Assembly (NCBI GenBank): GCA_015680685.1
Contig: MNCI01004442.1
Coordinates: 2,573-66,572 of the forward strand
Length of the DNA stretch: 64,000 nt
Direction of reading: 5' to 3'
DNA from: Gnetum montanum
Lineage: Eukaryota > Streptophyta > Gnetopsida > Gnetales > Gnetaceae
Under the pieces are notes generated by a model, which saw only the letters and a program-made list of their open reading frames with translations, did no database searches and was not told the origin of the DNA. How positions within the stretch are numbered: the stretch's first letter is position 1; every line of letters begins with the position of its first letter. Positions 24,680-35,499 of this stretch are shown in pieces. The translations under genes were made by a program, and so were the position numbers.

Positions 24680-26250
24680 TCCCATTTCTTGTGCCCAAAT
24701 TTATGAAAATAAAGATATCTGAATATCCTATTGTAGTGAGAGTGATTAAAATGACCGAACCTTTGAGGACCCTTTTGATGGATGGGAGCTCCTTCTGATT
24801 TGGATGTAGGGGCATTGTCCTTTGGAGCAACATTTGGTTGATATGAGGTTGATGTAGATGATGCATCTTGTGTACGACATCCAAATCCACTCTTATCACA
24901 TGAACTTCTTCCTTTTCCTAATACTATATAAATATTTTCCCTTTACCAACCTTTCATTCACAAGTTTGACATCTGCAACTTCGACTTAGCCTACTCACAA
25001 GGCAAGGTTAGTTTTTCATTCTTAGCCCTTAGGTCTAAGAGTTATTTAGTAAGGTTAAAATTTGTTAAATTCAATAAAGAAATTTCCTGATCCTTAGTTT
25101 GAACTTTCTTATTCAACTTATTGCAAAGATTTTTTAAATATAGCTCATTGCATAATAGATCAAACCTCTCTTTATTAAGTTCATCATCTAAGGTATCAAT
25201 GGCATCATCTATGAGAGCCATGCAAATGAGATGTGAATTTTTTACATCATCCTCCACCTCTTCTTCACTTAGCTCTCCATCATCCCAACATGTGTAGAAG
25301 TTACTCTTTTTCATCTCTTCCTTAGATCTATTCTTTAGCTACAACCTTTCATTGCTAGGATATTAGAAGGCCACGTGGCTTCTTTCACCACAAATCCAAC
25401 ATTTTATAGAAGAAGAATCAAAATTAGAACTTGAAAAATTTTTACATCTCTCTTTACCTTTGAATGGATTGGATCTTTGCTAATTTGAGCTCTTGCTTCT
25501 CCTTGTTATAAGTTTTTATAGCTTTCTTGAGAGAAAAGCTATCTCTTCTTTACTACCCTCATCATATTCATTTGGTTCCTTTTCCTTGGATGTAGTTTTT
25601 AGAGAAATGGACTTTTGTTGAATAGCACCTTCACTTATGAGGTTCATTTCATAAGCAATAAAAGAAATTTGAAGCTCTTCAAATTTGAGAGTTGAAAATT
25701 CCCTAATTTCTTCCATGGCTATAACCTTTGGTCTAAATTTCAGCTGAAGAGTTCTAATCATTTTTATTATGACATTACTCTCTGGTAAATCTTTACCAAT
25801 ACCTTTAATGGCCACAATAAGATCATTTTCTCTAGAAAAGTAATCTTTTATTTTCTCACCTTCCCTCATTTTGAGGTTATCATGCTTTGTAAAATTAACA
25901 ATTTAGATTATTTAACTATTAAGGTTTCTTCATATGTAGCCTTCAATGTTTTCCAAATTTCCTTAGATGTTTTACAACCAAATACTCTATTAAATTCAAA
26001 TTTATTCAAAGCACAATATAAACAATTTTTTACTTTTGAATCAAACATGAACTTATGTGTCTCTTCTTTTGTCCATTTGTTCCATGGCTTCATGGCTCCT
26101 AATGTGCTATCACTAGGTGGTGTGTAGCCTTCCAGGATGGATTCCTAGACTTCAAGCTCCATTAATTCAAAGAATCCCTACATCCTTATCTTCCAATAGG
26201 CAAATTCAACTTTATCAAACATGGGTGGCTTTGTGTCAAAAGTCTCCTCC
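24680..26250 (-). pseudogene. Copia-type gag of the nested element
   Basis: Starting near the Met at 26,219-26,221, the translation shows FAYWKIRM, SILEGYTPP, KFMFDSKVKNCLYCALN and SKEIWKTLKATYEE. Then come REGEKIKDYFSR and LQLKFRPKVIAMEE. This is the order of the plant copia gag (UBN2-type) domain. It continues with a zinc knuckle reading CWICGERSH near 25,365-25,410, in which the final Cys is Tyr and a stop precedes it. An acidic 'EELSEEEVEDD'-like segment and a coiled coil follow (25,042-25,314). A second, damaged knuckle ending FGHKKWEC lies near 24,690. Open pieces are 25,908-26,093, 25,516-25,869 and 25,042-25,314. Several stops and frameshifts separate them, so no full Gag can be made. 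Gag would coat the element's RNA in cytoplasmic particles. Confidence 0.82.
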
Positions 26251-26288
26251 ATTATTCAATCTTGGAAGTTTATGTAGAAACAAGAGGA

Positions 26289-26304
26289 CCAAGCTCTAAT
26301 ACCA
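26289..26304 (-). other. Primer binding site, initiator Met-tRNA type
   Basis: On the minus strand TGGTATTAGAGCTTGG starts two bases after the LTR end. It differs by one base from the TGGTATCAGAGC core typical of copia and many gypsy elements. It fixes the element's orientation as minus. Confidence 0.85.
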
Positions 26305-26306
26305 CT

Positions 26307-27437
26307 TGAGGATTATAAAACTTAAAAGGGGAAACACAAAGCACACACTAATATTGACATGTTTCTCCAACTTAGGTACATCCACATTTGAAGGATAGAA
26401 TCCTTGCACACGTCCAAACTGTTTTTCTCTAAAAAGTGGTTTGAAGGATATCACACCTTGTAAAATCTCTAACCTCTAATCTAACGTTATCTATCACTAT
26501 GAATCCACTCAACCGTGCAAGGTCCTGATAAGCTTAGAATTTGGTTTTCAAGATTCCACAACCTTTACAAATTAAGCTTTGCTTCGAAGTGTTATGACAC
26601 GACACCAACCACTCAGCCTACCTAAGTCCTAACAAGCACATCAACCCTAGTAGGAAAATACAAAGAGAAACAAAAATTACAAGGAAAGAATGCAACTGAT
26701 TTGTTGGTCCTTGTAGTTTGAGATACAAAACAAAATCACTACAATAATACAAAATATGATACAATGAAGTACATAAATACAATAAAATAATATTCATAAT
26801 GATTTCTTTATGTTGAGACTTTCTTGCATACAAACTTGAACATTACACAGGAGAAAAAACCACCTTGGAATCCATGCAACATTTATCTAATGACTCATTG
26901 AGACATCTTCTTCGACATTCAGATGTCTCACTATAGCATAATCCAATTTAGGGGAGACATCTCTTCTTCATATGAGATGTCTTCTTCTAAAGGGAGATGT
27001 CTCCTATTTCTGGGAGACATCTTCCTCTAGGATTCATTTCATCCAAGACATCTTCTTCATCAATGAGACACCTCCTATTTATGAGAGATGAATTCTTTGC
27101 ATTTGAACTCTACTTCTTGAAGCTTCCATTCATTGATTTGACTTCTTCTCAACCCTTGGATTGTAAGAATTTTACTGTAGTCTTCTTCTTTGTCCTTAGT
27201 TTCACTTTTCAAATGAAGTCCTTGTCCAAGCTCTCTTGAGTCCTCGTAGTTCTTACTTTGACATCTTTTGTAACTATCATTCTTTAACTCTTCATTCATG
27301 TCTAACAAGTTCTTATTATCTCCACTTTGATTTCTCCGTTAGTCCTTATCCATGTTCTTGTCCTACAAACACAACAACCACACAAACATATTTGTTCTTC
27401 ATTTTTTGTAAGGTTTTGACATACCAAAATGTCAACA
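26307..27437 (-). repeat. 5' LTR of the nested element
   Basis: It is 1,131 bp and on the plus strand begins TGAGGATTATAAAACTTAA and ends AAAATGTCAACA. It is collinear with 20,779-22,000. It also carries an AGACATCT-rich block (26,895-27,095). In element orientation the U3 start is at 27,437. Confidence 0.9.
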
Positions 27438-27442
27438 AAAGG
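27438..27442. other. Target-site duplication, right (AAAGG)
   Basis: Matches GAAGG at the left end with one difference. Confidence 0.7.
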
Positions 27443-27570
27443 TACTCCTAGATGCCTTTTAGTTCTTAGTAGTGGTAGCAGGATAGCGAAGGCCTCCAAC
27501 ACCAATAGGATGTGATGAAGGATCCTTCATACTATAGAAGCCTCCACCTCTATGCATGGTGTAATGATTT
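27443..27570 (+). pseudogene. Retroelement ORF2 (copy 1), 3' tail after the insertion
   Basis: With the nested element and one target duplication removed, the frame reads NEKRK from the left flank directly into VLLDAF here. This matches KEKLIALLNQYEF of the copy at 57.7 kb and VQVLLNRYQF of the copy at 45.3 kb. A stop follows at the position of the Gln/Tyr and the tail is decayed. This confirms both the insertion point and that the two flanks were one gene. Confidence 0.75.
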
Positions 27571-28190
27571 CATTCTATCTTCATTTATCCAAATAAGTAC
27601 CTATCATTTTTTATTCAAGTGTTCTCATTCTTTGTAAATTACACAAATTTTGTAAGCAATGCCACATGGCACTTAAGAATTAGTTAGTCAATTAGTAAGT
27701 TAGTTCAATACTTCCCCAAATTTTGTAAGAAACTTCATCCTATTTTTGTTCACTCATGGAAGAGTTTTCAATCATTTGTGAGGATATGATGAAATATCAA
27801 ATAAAGTAACTACATTGATGCATGCCCTTTGATGCATCTTAGGATGCATTACATGTGTGTCAACACTAATCCAATCATTACCTATATAAGTACATACACC
27901 TGTTGCATTTGTGGCACATTTGGTTATTATCATTACTAGACTCTTGTAGTTTTTTTCTCATAGAATTTGGTAAAATTTTCCCTCTCACTACCTGTAGCAT
28001 GGATTGAATTGATTGTGTGGCATTTTATTCAAGTGCAATATGTACCTAGACACAGTTGCATGAATGGCAAGAAGATTGAGATTTTTAATTTCCATTGTAG
28101 CACTTGGATTAGTTTAACTTTATTTTCAAACACTTTGAATGCAATTTACATTCTCTTTATTAAAAATTTTATATTCTAATTCATAATTGA
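27571..28190. other. Spacer downstream of ORF2 copy 1
   Basis: No gene seen. It lies where the 3' untranslated part and polypurine tract of the copy 1 element would be. The 70-codon frame at 27,967-28,179 has no recognisable motif. Confidence 0.35.
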
Positions 28191-28460
28191 CATGAGTTCA
28201 GAAGCATAATATAATAATGCTTATTAATCCTAGTAGTGGATACTTAGTATGCCCAGTAGTAGATACCTCAATCACACTTAATCATACATGTAGATTAACA
28301 CAAGTGTTAATTGGAAAGATAATGATCAATGACCACACCTTTCATCATCTATAAACATAGGTTACTTAGGTAAATAGAGTTCAAAGAATTTGATTAGATT
28401 GCACATACACGCTAGTGATTCATATGGCTAGGCCTAGGGAATACTTACTACTCATCACCT
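28191..28460 (+). repeat. Possible LTR remnant of the copy 1 element
   Basis: The stretch AATCCTAGTAGTGGATACTT with AGTATGCCCAGTAGTAGATA resembles, in reverse orientation, the GGTAACCCAATAGTACTATC / TTGGTATGCCCAATAGTGTG block of the LTRs at 44,235 and 52,351. The plus orientation agrees with ORF2 copy 1 upstream. Ends were not found and similarity is weak. Confidence 0.35.
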
Positions 28461-28999
28461 TTCTAAGAGGATCATCATCATTTCTCTTGAAAGGAACCTC
28501 CTCTTGATCATCTAGGTAATCACCTTCTGCACTTTCTCATGCATGTCACTATACATCTAACCTTCTAAATTATTACCTCCAACTCATCAAAGTAACAATT
28601 CAGACTAGAAAATATATTACTAGGATTTCATCTCCCTTTGTTTTTCTTCTTATGTGTCATTACAAAATCTATCAACACAAATCACCAATAATGATCATAA
28701 TGCATAAACCATGAACCACTACTAGCCTCAAACCATGAATAGTAAAGGCCTTGAAAAGCACCATATAACAACATTCAAGAATTACCAATCGACTAAGAAA
28801 AGAGGGTATACTTAAGGTGGACTACACCTTAATGTTTACAATACTTGTAAGTATAATAAAAGTCATGCCACCTATTAGTGCTTGGTTAGAAGCATAGTGA
28901 GAAGGCCTTAGGCAATAAGCACACATAAAAGACCAATGATATACACACACATAACACACCACAACAAAACATGACATCACAACAAGGATCAAATCTCAA
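28461..28999. other. AT-rich spacer, nothing recognised
   Basis: No coding frame or RNA gene recognised. Confidence 0.4.
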
Positions 29000-29530
29000 T
29001 TACATATAGCTAATCCTAAACCCTCGTTTGTAATGAGGGATGGTGGCCCAAGTTAAAGAAGAAAAGCCTTCCTAACAAAGCTACATATCCTTATGATGAG
29101 GTTCACAAGAAGTAAAGGTCATGTAGATATAGATACACCCCAAGATATATAGTCAAATTAGAACTTTATAACTCAGTATTCTCCACTAAAATTAAACATG
29201 AAACTTGGAGCTTTTAAAGAAAGAGTCTAACCACTAAAATAACATCTCATTGTTGTACATTTCAATACTTTTCTCTAGTCATTGGGCATCCCTTCTAGTC
29301 AAGATAAGCTTAAACATGGCAACAATGTTGGATTGCCTCTAAGGAATATATGTCAAAGGAAGATAACCCCAAAAGAACATTTAAAAAATAACCTAGATAC
29401 ATTATTTTCACATTAATAAAGTTTCCTTTTCATTTTCTTCTACATTGTCCTAATCGCATGTGTTACACATAATGTTGAATGTTACATATACTTGATGTTT
29501 GTCATGACATCTGTAAATGGGATGTTATAA
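29000..29530 (+). repeat. 5' LTR of the 29-33 kb element (left end uncertain)
   Basis: Its right half aligns with 33,220-33,371. The end is placed at the ATGTTATAA before the primer site. The TGTGACATCCC start of the other LTR could not be located here, so the left boundary is a guess. It appears ~100 bp longer than the 3' LTR. Confidence 0.5.
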
Positions 29531-29531
29531 A

Positions 29532-29550
29532 TAGTATTAGAGCAAACCAT
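29532..29550 (+). other. Primer binding site, Met-tRNA type
   Basis: TAGTATTAGAGCAAACCAT follows the LTR end by one base and matches TGGTATCAGAGC in 10 of 12 positions. Confidence 0.6.
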
Positions 29551-30652
29551 GATCTAAGGTCAATAAGAATCAAGGTTGACTAAAATCCAATGATGAACCA
29601 CAAGCCATAACCCAAGGTAAACTATGAATGATTATCAAATGTGCATCATGTTTAAGATGGCCTAGGCCAAAGAAGTAGATTTTTTCCAATTAACTTCCAT
29701 GGATATCAATAGCCTAGTAGCCTTTGATTAGATCCAACAATACTTCAACAAGGTAATATTGGTCTAGGTAACTCTTACCTGTGCCTTGATAATGACAAAT
29801 TTTTGGTAGTTATCTAAGATTTGAAGCTACTAAGTTCCAACTTAAAGAATTAATTAAATATTCTTTGGTATTTTCTTCATAAGGTTAGTAGCTCATTACC
29901 AAGTCTTCTAAAAAATTGCCTTGTTATTAAATTATGTCATACTTAAAACACTTAAACCTTAACAAATTAATATTGCATATCCTTATCTAGATTTCAATCA
30001 TCACTAATCATATGGAAGTCAAGCTACCATAAGATCTATCATTATTATTTAGCTATTAAAGGCCATTAGCAAGGAGTTGGTAGGAAAACAAGTCCTTAGA
30101 TAATAATGAGATATTCTATCCTATTAGTCATCTTTTTAAAATTACATAAACTAAACTTGATAATCCTTATCACATTCATCTAGTTTCCATCATATTATAA
30201 CTAAAGTGAGTCCATTAAGAGCCCAAACTATGCTCATAGGGCATATTGATAAGGATATAGTTTTATCGTTCACTATGTGCCTTCCACTCACTTCCTCAAC
30301 CTATACCCTTGGCCATGTTACCTTCACTACGCCCCTACTTGTGTCACCAGTACTCACCTCTCACCTACTAGCACCCTAGCAAAAATTCCCATTTCACATT
30401 TTCTATTGTGAGTTCTAATGATATGTACTTATAATTTCAACAGATATCATAAGCATTTCAAGTTTGTACTAGCTCAGATACTATAGATCAATGCTAGACT
30501 AGGTATCACAACCGTAGTAGGTCTTTACTAAATATGGACAAGAAAAATTTTAAATTTTAATTAAGAATTCCAAACAAAAAAAATTCAAATATGAGTTCAC
30601 AAGACTAACTAGGTCAAACTACTTGAACAATATGGACTAGGATAAAAAATTT
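29551..30652 (+). other. Internal region, left part, unassigned
   Basis: Where gag should start, only broken frames are seen and no zinc knuckle or gag core could be recognised. It is probably too decayed, or a non-autonomous internal region. Confidence 0.35.
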
Positions 30653-30710
30653 GTAATTAAGTGAGCTCATCTTAGAATTGTACTAGGATGGGTGACCTCT
30701 TAAAAACTCT
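30653..30710 (+). pseudogene. 5S rRNA-like fragment (internal control region)
   Basis: An ungapped 58-base stretch follows the plant 5S rRNA 3' half. The block TACTAGGATGGGTGACCTC is kept intact, and the upstream part, GTAATTAAGTGAGCT, corresponds to GAAGTTAAGCGTGCT of the A-box region. The 5' half and the ends of 5S are not recognisable. It lies inside the LTR element, so it may derive from a captured 5S sequence, a 5S-bearing TRIM such as Cassandra, or a 5S-derived SINE. It is not a functional rRNA gene. Confidence 0.7.
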
Positions 30711-32864
30711 TAAAATTCATGTTGAAAAAATAGCTATAATATTTTATTTTGGTAGCCTTTTTTAGTAAAAAAATAGTCATTTTGAATAGATTTCAACTTC
30801 TCAGATCTAATGGTAATATCAAATCTACCATACAAGATGCCAAAAATATTTTTTTAAATCTTTGTCTTTAAATGGTACCCTAACAGCTTCATGAGTTTTA
30901 TTTAGCATAACTCAGACATTTGATGTTTATTTCTAAGATATAAATAATCATTTCTAATATTCTTTGGCCTTCTGAATCCAATGGTGATGTTATATTGTAC
31001 ATTTGGATAATTGATAATTAGATGATAATTTATATATTGACTTAATGGATCATAACCTAGATCAACTAACTCTGTCTAACAAATTAGTAGTTAGGACTTA
31101 ACAAATATAATCATTTTTAGCCATCTAGGATCCCTACTTGATCATTAATTATAATGATAGAATCAATGTCCTAGGGGTGGTAGAAATTTCATTAAGAATC
31201 TAGGAAATGTAACTAAAAGATTACTAATTCAACAAATTAAGTAGTTGAAATTTTCATTTTTAAATTGAAAATGCAAGAACAATTTATATGAATACAACTA
31301 ATAATTAGATCATTTGGCAAAGTTCAACTATTATGGAGAATCTTAACCTTGTTTTGACAAGACATATGATATCTACGAGAAGGAAAGAGATGATAGAGAA
31401 TCTAGAAATGAGCATGAAGATGGTAACATATAATGTGCATGCAAGATCCCTAGCCAATGAAGGACAACATCTATTATGTCCACCTTAGGCCTTGGACTAG
31501 CACAAATATCAATGTCCATGCATCCTTGCAAAATTAGAAGATTTGAATGCTCATGTCCTATGCTTATAGGATTTCTACCATGTGAATTTCTATACCAATT
31601 CCAATCCAATTTAAGAAAGTCGGCATACGAGGGTATCTAAAAGAATAAAGGTTTTTCTAGTGGTTCTTCCTTTGAACCATATAGACTAGACTATTGTAGA
31701 AACCATAACATGGACAATTATGTGATCTTCTATAAAGTAGCAAAGATCAAGTTAATACAAGGTTCACATGGAGATTAAAAGACATGATATTTGAAATTCC
31801 AAAAGTTCAAGTCATGGGAAAGAAAGAATGATCAAGATTTCAAAAAAGCCACATAGAATTGGCATTGGTACTTAAAATACAATCCTCAAGAAGATATGTA
31901 TGTATGGTCAATGCACATTTGATCATCAATCCAACATCTCCAAATGTTAGACTTTGTCAATTTGATTGATCAAATTGAGAAAAACTTGAAGTATTAGCTA
32001 GTCCTAACCAAAACTACTCTCGATCTAGTGTCATTCATCCTCTTTGGAGACTTAAATGTAAAAGTTGAAAATGGCATCCATCAATTCTTAACATAAGTGT
32101 AGAAGAACCATTGGAAAAGGAATCCAACTTAAAGAATAAATTTCTATCAATTTATAATGCAATCCCTTTGTCCTATGCATACTTTTCCTACTTTGAACCT
32201 TCAATAGACAAGTTGAATTCCAAAACTTGATAACAACTTATGCTAATGGATAGTGTTCATCAAGAATTGTAATTTACTAATTATGCTACCATGATTACTA
32301 AAGATAGTTCAACACTTTTCTTCTTTAAGACATTATATTATATTTGGTATGATACCTGATTCTCTCAAGTTACTAAGTTACTGGACTTAATTCTTGAAGT
32401 TGAGAAGCAAGATCAAGCCCTACCAACATGAACAAGGTTATTCATCCATATAGCCCTATGGAAAAATTACGAGTACATCCCTTGATCCAAGAGATTGATG
32501 AAAATTATGGAGTTTCTTAACCTTGCTTTTATTTCTTATTTTCTTATTTTTATTTTCCTATTTAAATTATATTCTAAATTAGTTAAGTACAATATTGAAG
32601 GTAATAAAAATGAAAAAATGATTTTCCCTACCTTAACTTGGGTAACCAAAGATATGAGTTGCACTTTGTGCAACCTTGGTTTGAACTAGTAATTGGTGGT
32701 TGGTAGACCTTTAATTCACCTCTCATTATTACCTAGGGATTCAAGTAAGTTGTTGACATGATAAGATTTATTTTTCCTAGATATTCTTCTCATTTATCGG
32801 TCATTATAGAATAAGTAAGATAACTTTAAAATATTCAACCCCATTTTAAAAGGAGAAATCAAAG

Positions 32865-32907
32865 CATTGGAGCATTGGAGGATTGGAGCATTGGAGCATT
32901 GGAGCAT
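32865..32907. repeat. 8-bp minisatellite (CATTGGAG)n
   Basis: Five consecutive copies of CATTGGAG (one with G for C) end in a partial copy CAT. It lies ~70 bp before the 3' LTR of the surrounding element. Confidence 0.9.
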
Positions 32908-32962
32908 GAATTAATTATGGAGATAAATCATTAATGCTAACTTATTTGAGGATGAACAAAAG

Positions 32963-32977
32963 TTGAGGGGGGTAGTT
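32963..32977 (+). other. Polypurine tract of the 29-33 kb element
   Basis: TTGAGGGGGGTAGTT directly precedes TGTGACATCCC. A GAGGGGG tract followed by TGTGACA is a common arrangement at the 3' LTR of plant gypsy elements. Confidence 0.65.
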
Positions 32978-33371
32978 TGTGACATCCCTATTCCCAAAAT
33001 AAAGTCATTTCATAATAAAGATTATGTTGCTTTATAACAAATTATATAATTACTATAATAAAACCTAAAAGGGTACATTGTAATAACATGCATATCTCTT
33101 GAGGTAACCTTTGAGGCTTTGACCTTAGGTATATATACCCAAGAGTTAGATGTCATGCTAGGATAGAGTTGTGGAACTGATAAAGTTGAGTAATGAGTGT
33201 CATGTGAAGTGCGACAAAAGGATGGCTAGACATCCTTCTAGCTAAATATAAACCTAAATATGGTAGCAATGTTGGAATGCCTCTAAAGGATAAATACCAA
33301 AGGAAAATAATCCCAAGGATCCCTGAGAGCATTTTATATTTGTCATTGCATCTAGAATCGAATATCATACT
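32978..33371 (+). repeat. 3' LTR of the 29-33 kb element
   Basis: It begins TGTGACATCCCTATTCCC. It shares the AATGTTGGAATGCCTCTAAA block and the terminal block with the 5' LTR. The right end is placed by comparison with the end of the left LTR, and no clean target duplication was seen. Confidence 0.6.
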
Positions 33372-34116
33372 TTCTAGGTTTAATTATGATGCACAATAAT
33401 GATAGATTTATGCTCTTTGAGTATTTGAAAAATTACATTATGTAGAGAAGCATATATCTTTTTAAATGATAATATTACCATCATTAGAAGGATGGATACT
33501 TAAGCACTTTTAGCAAAAGTTTGAAATTCTAAAACCATATAAATTTAATTAAATATCAAAAAATTTAAAGGAAACCACACATCCTGGTAAAGGAGAACAT
33601 TGATTATCATTAAAAGAAACACATTGATTGAACATTTTAAAGAAACCTAATGACTGTTTAAAAAAAAAGAGTACTAATAATTGATTTAAAATAAAAGAAA
33701 CTTAGCTCTGTAATGAGTTTTTAATTCTTTTTGCTAAGAGGATGGCTTCCTATTGGAGATAACTTGTAGTGTACCTCCAAGAGACAAAACTCCTTTAGCA
33801 AGTCCTTACATTGGGCATTTTTTCCTTTTGGTAATTTAGCAAAAACTGATTAATTTTGATTTGATTCTATATTAAGTTCTTTCTCCTTCACCTAGAGTGA
33901 TTTGAACTAATCAAGAAAAGAAGGAAAAGAAGCAAATATAAACATAGGTATGTACTTAGGTATAGACAAAGTGACTATTAGTCCAAGACTACTCACATTA
34001 ACATTTTCAAAATAAAAGTCTTGAAATGATCAAGAATTATAGAGAGAAAATTTTGGTTCCTCAAATTTGGGAGTTTGCACCTCCCCCAAAAACTCTCCTA
34101 TGAACTCATTTATCTT
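33372..34116. other. AT-rich spacer, nothing recognised
   Basis: No gene or repeat recognised. Confidence 0.4.
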
Positions 34117-34177
34117 CCCCTTCCCACCCACACCATCCCCCACCCACCCAGCCCCCCCTCCCCCCAACCCCCACCCT
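34117..34177 (-). other. C-rich tract, G-quadruplex potential on minus strand
   Basis: About 60 bp are almost entirely C with A and T, including runs of seven, six and five C. The minus strand therefore has at least six runs of three or more G close together. It is striking in a region of ~30% GC. Open frames of 69-77 codons across it are low-complexity by-products. Confidence 0.75.
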
Positions 34178-34720
34178 TGTTATTTCTTGCATTCGCAAAT
34201 GATTTTTCCCTTTTGGAGCTTCCCTCCTCTAGGTTGTTTGGGTCCCTACTCCTTTTGGCTTTCTCTGTCTTGTTAATACTTGCATATGCATAAATAAGAG
34301 TAACCACAACATCAACATTCTTAAAATATAGGAGTTGGAACACTAAGAATTAACCATAATCACATAATTGATACGCTAAAACTTGCTAAGGAATCAAAAT
34401 ACCAAGTACAAGTGTATGGATTCATTGTTATAGGTACACTTGTATATTTCACAATTCCAGTACCAGCTTTACCTAAACCTCCATGTTTAAAATAAAAATA
34501 CAAAAAAGGAAAAACAATATGAAATATATTTAAAGTCAAATAATGCTATAGCTAAAATGAGAGGCTTCAATTTTATGATAGGCCACGTAACCCTCTTCTT
34601 GTGTGGCACCTTCTAGTATCATGGCAATTTTGGCTTATTACCACCATCACAACAACAACTAACCCTACCTATGCTAGTGTGATTCTACCTCTTTTTCTTT
34701 TTAATTTTAAAAGAAACTAG

Positions 34721-35015
34721 CCCTCGCCATACTTCATTTGTAAAAGAAAAGAATCTAATACTCAACCTCGCATTTATTATTGCTAGTGGTACTTTGCTTT
34801 TATTATTTTGATCCATAACCCTTTCCACATTTTATTTGTAAGAGAAAAGAATCAAATACTCAACCTTGCATTTATTATTGTGAGTGGTACCTTGCACTTA
34901 TTATTGTGAGCCATAGCCCTTACCACATTTCATTTGTAAAAGAAAAGAATCCAATACTTAACCTTGCATTTATTATTACCAATGGTACCTTGCACTTATT
35001 ATTAGGACCCCACTT
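34721..35015. repeat. Three-copy tandem repeat, ~98-bp unit
   Basis: Units begin near 34,721, 34,819 and 34,917 (CCCTCGCCATACTTCATTTG and relatives). Each carries a GTAAAAGAAAAGAATC block and TTGCATTTATTATT. A shorter ACTTATTATTAGGACCC duplication follows at 34,996-35,030. Confidence 0.8.
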
Positions 35016-35499
35016 ATTATTAGGACCCATAATCCTATGTGGATTAGTTTATGGTTTACCTCAAACAAATACTAATTTTATTCTTAACTAATAATCATAG
35101 CCTATTCAATGTTAGGGAAAAAAATAATGAGTGACAGTATAGGTTGGGCAACAGACTTGGTAGAGTTACTATTTAAAACTTGTTAAAGATCTATAATAAT
35201 GTTATACTCTTATTTAAAATGGACTTACCTTACATCAAGTAATATCTTTCCCCAAGTTTAACCATTAATTTTCTTTTTAATTTTAAAATCATTTCAAAGT
35301 TGTTTAGCAATTATCATAATAATAATAATAATTAGAAACTAAAGATTTGAAAAATGCCTCCTAAACATATCCTTATCCCTGCTCTTAAAAAACTCCTACT
35401 CCTGTAGTTGGTGACCATGAATTTATGAGCTTAGGCTCAATGATATAAAAACTTATAATTTATAACCCCATGGTAAGCATAGGACTGTTGATGTCAACA
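35016..35499. other. AT-rich spacer
   Basis: No gene recognised; it contains a short (ATA)n-type run near 35,313-35,330. Confidence 0.4.

Larger units (their letters stand above)
20779..27437 (-). mobile_element. Complete LTR element, copia-like gag, no pol
   Basis: Two direct repeats of 1,222 and 1,131 bp bound 4.3 kb of internal DNA. In minus-strand orientation the LTRs start TGTTGAC and end CCTCA. The right LTR is followed by a primer site matching initiator Met-tRNA (TGGTATTAGAGCTTGG) two bases in, and the left LTR is preceded by a purine tract (AAGAAGGAGGAGAT). The internal region encodes a copia-type gag, but I found no protease, integrase, reverse transcriptase or RNase H motif in the remaining 2.6 kb. 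It is therefore a non-autonomous or internally replaced element. It sits inside ORF2 copy 1, and the host frame is continuous when it is removed. Confidence 0.88.
30711..32977 (+). other. Internal region, right part, unassigned
   Basis: No transposon protein motif was recognised on either strand; stops are dense. The minus open frame at 31,373-31,609 has no known motif. A short 8-bp minisatellite lies at 32,865-32,907. Confidence 0.35.
29000..33371 (+). mobile_element. Old LTR element without visible pol
   Basis: Direct repeats flank ~3.4 kb. The block AACATGGCAACAATGTTGGA / TGCCTCTAAGGAATAT near 29,310 recurs as AATATGGTAGCAATGTTGGA / TGCCTCTAAAGGATAA near 33,258. Both copies continue to a TTTGTCATGACATCTG / TTTGTCATTGCATCTA block at their ends. 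A Met-tRNA-like primer site follows the left repeat, and a G-rich tract precedes the right repeat, which starts TGTGACATCCC. The internal region shows no recognisable Gag, RT or integrase motif, and it contains a 5S-rRNA-like fragment. The left end is approximate. Confidence 0.6.

Noticed and set aside
34067-34343. Pro-rich and Gly-rich frames over the C-rich tract
   Set aside because: Forced by nucleotide composition.
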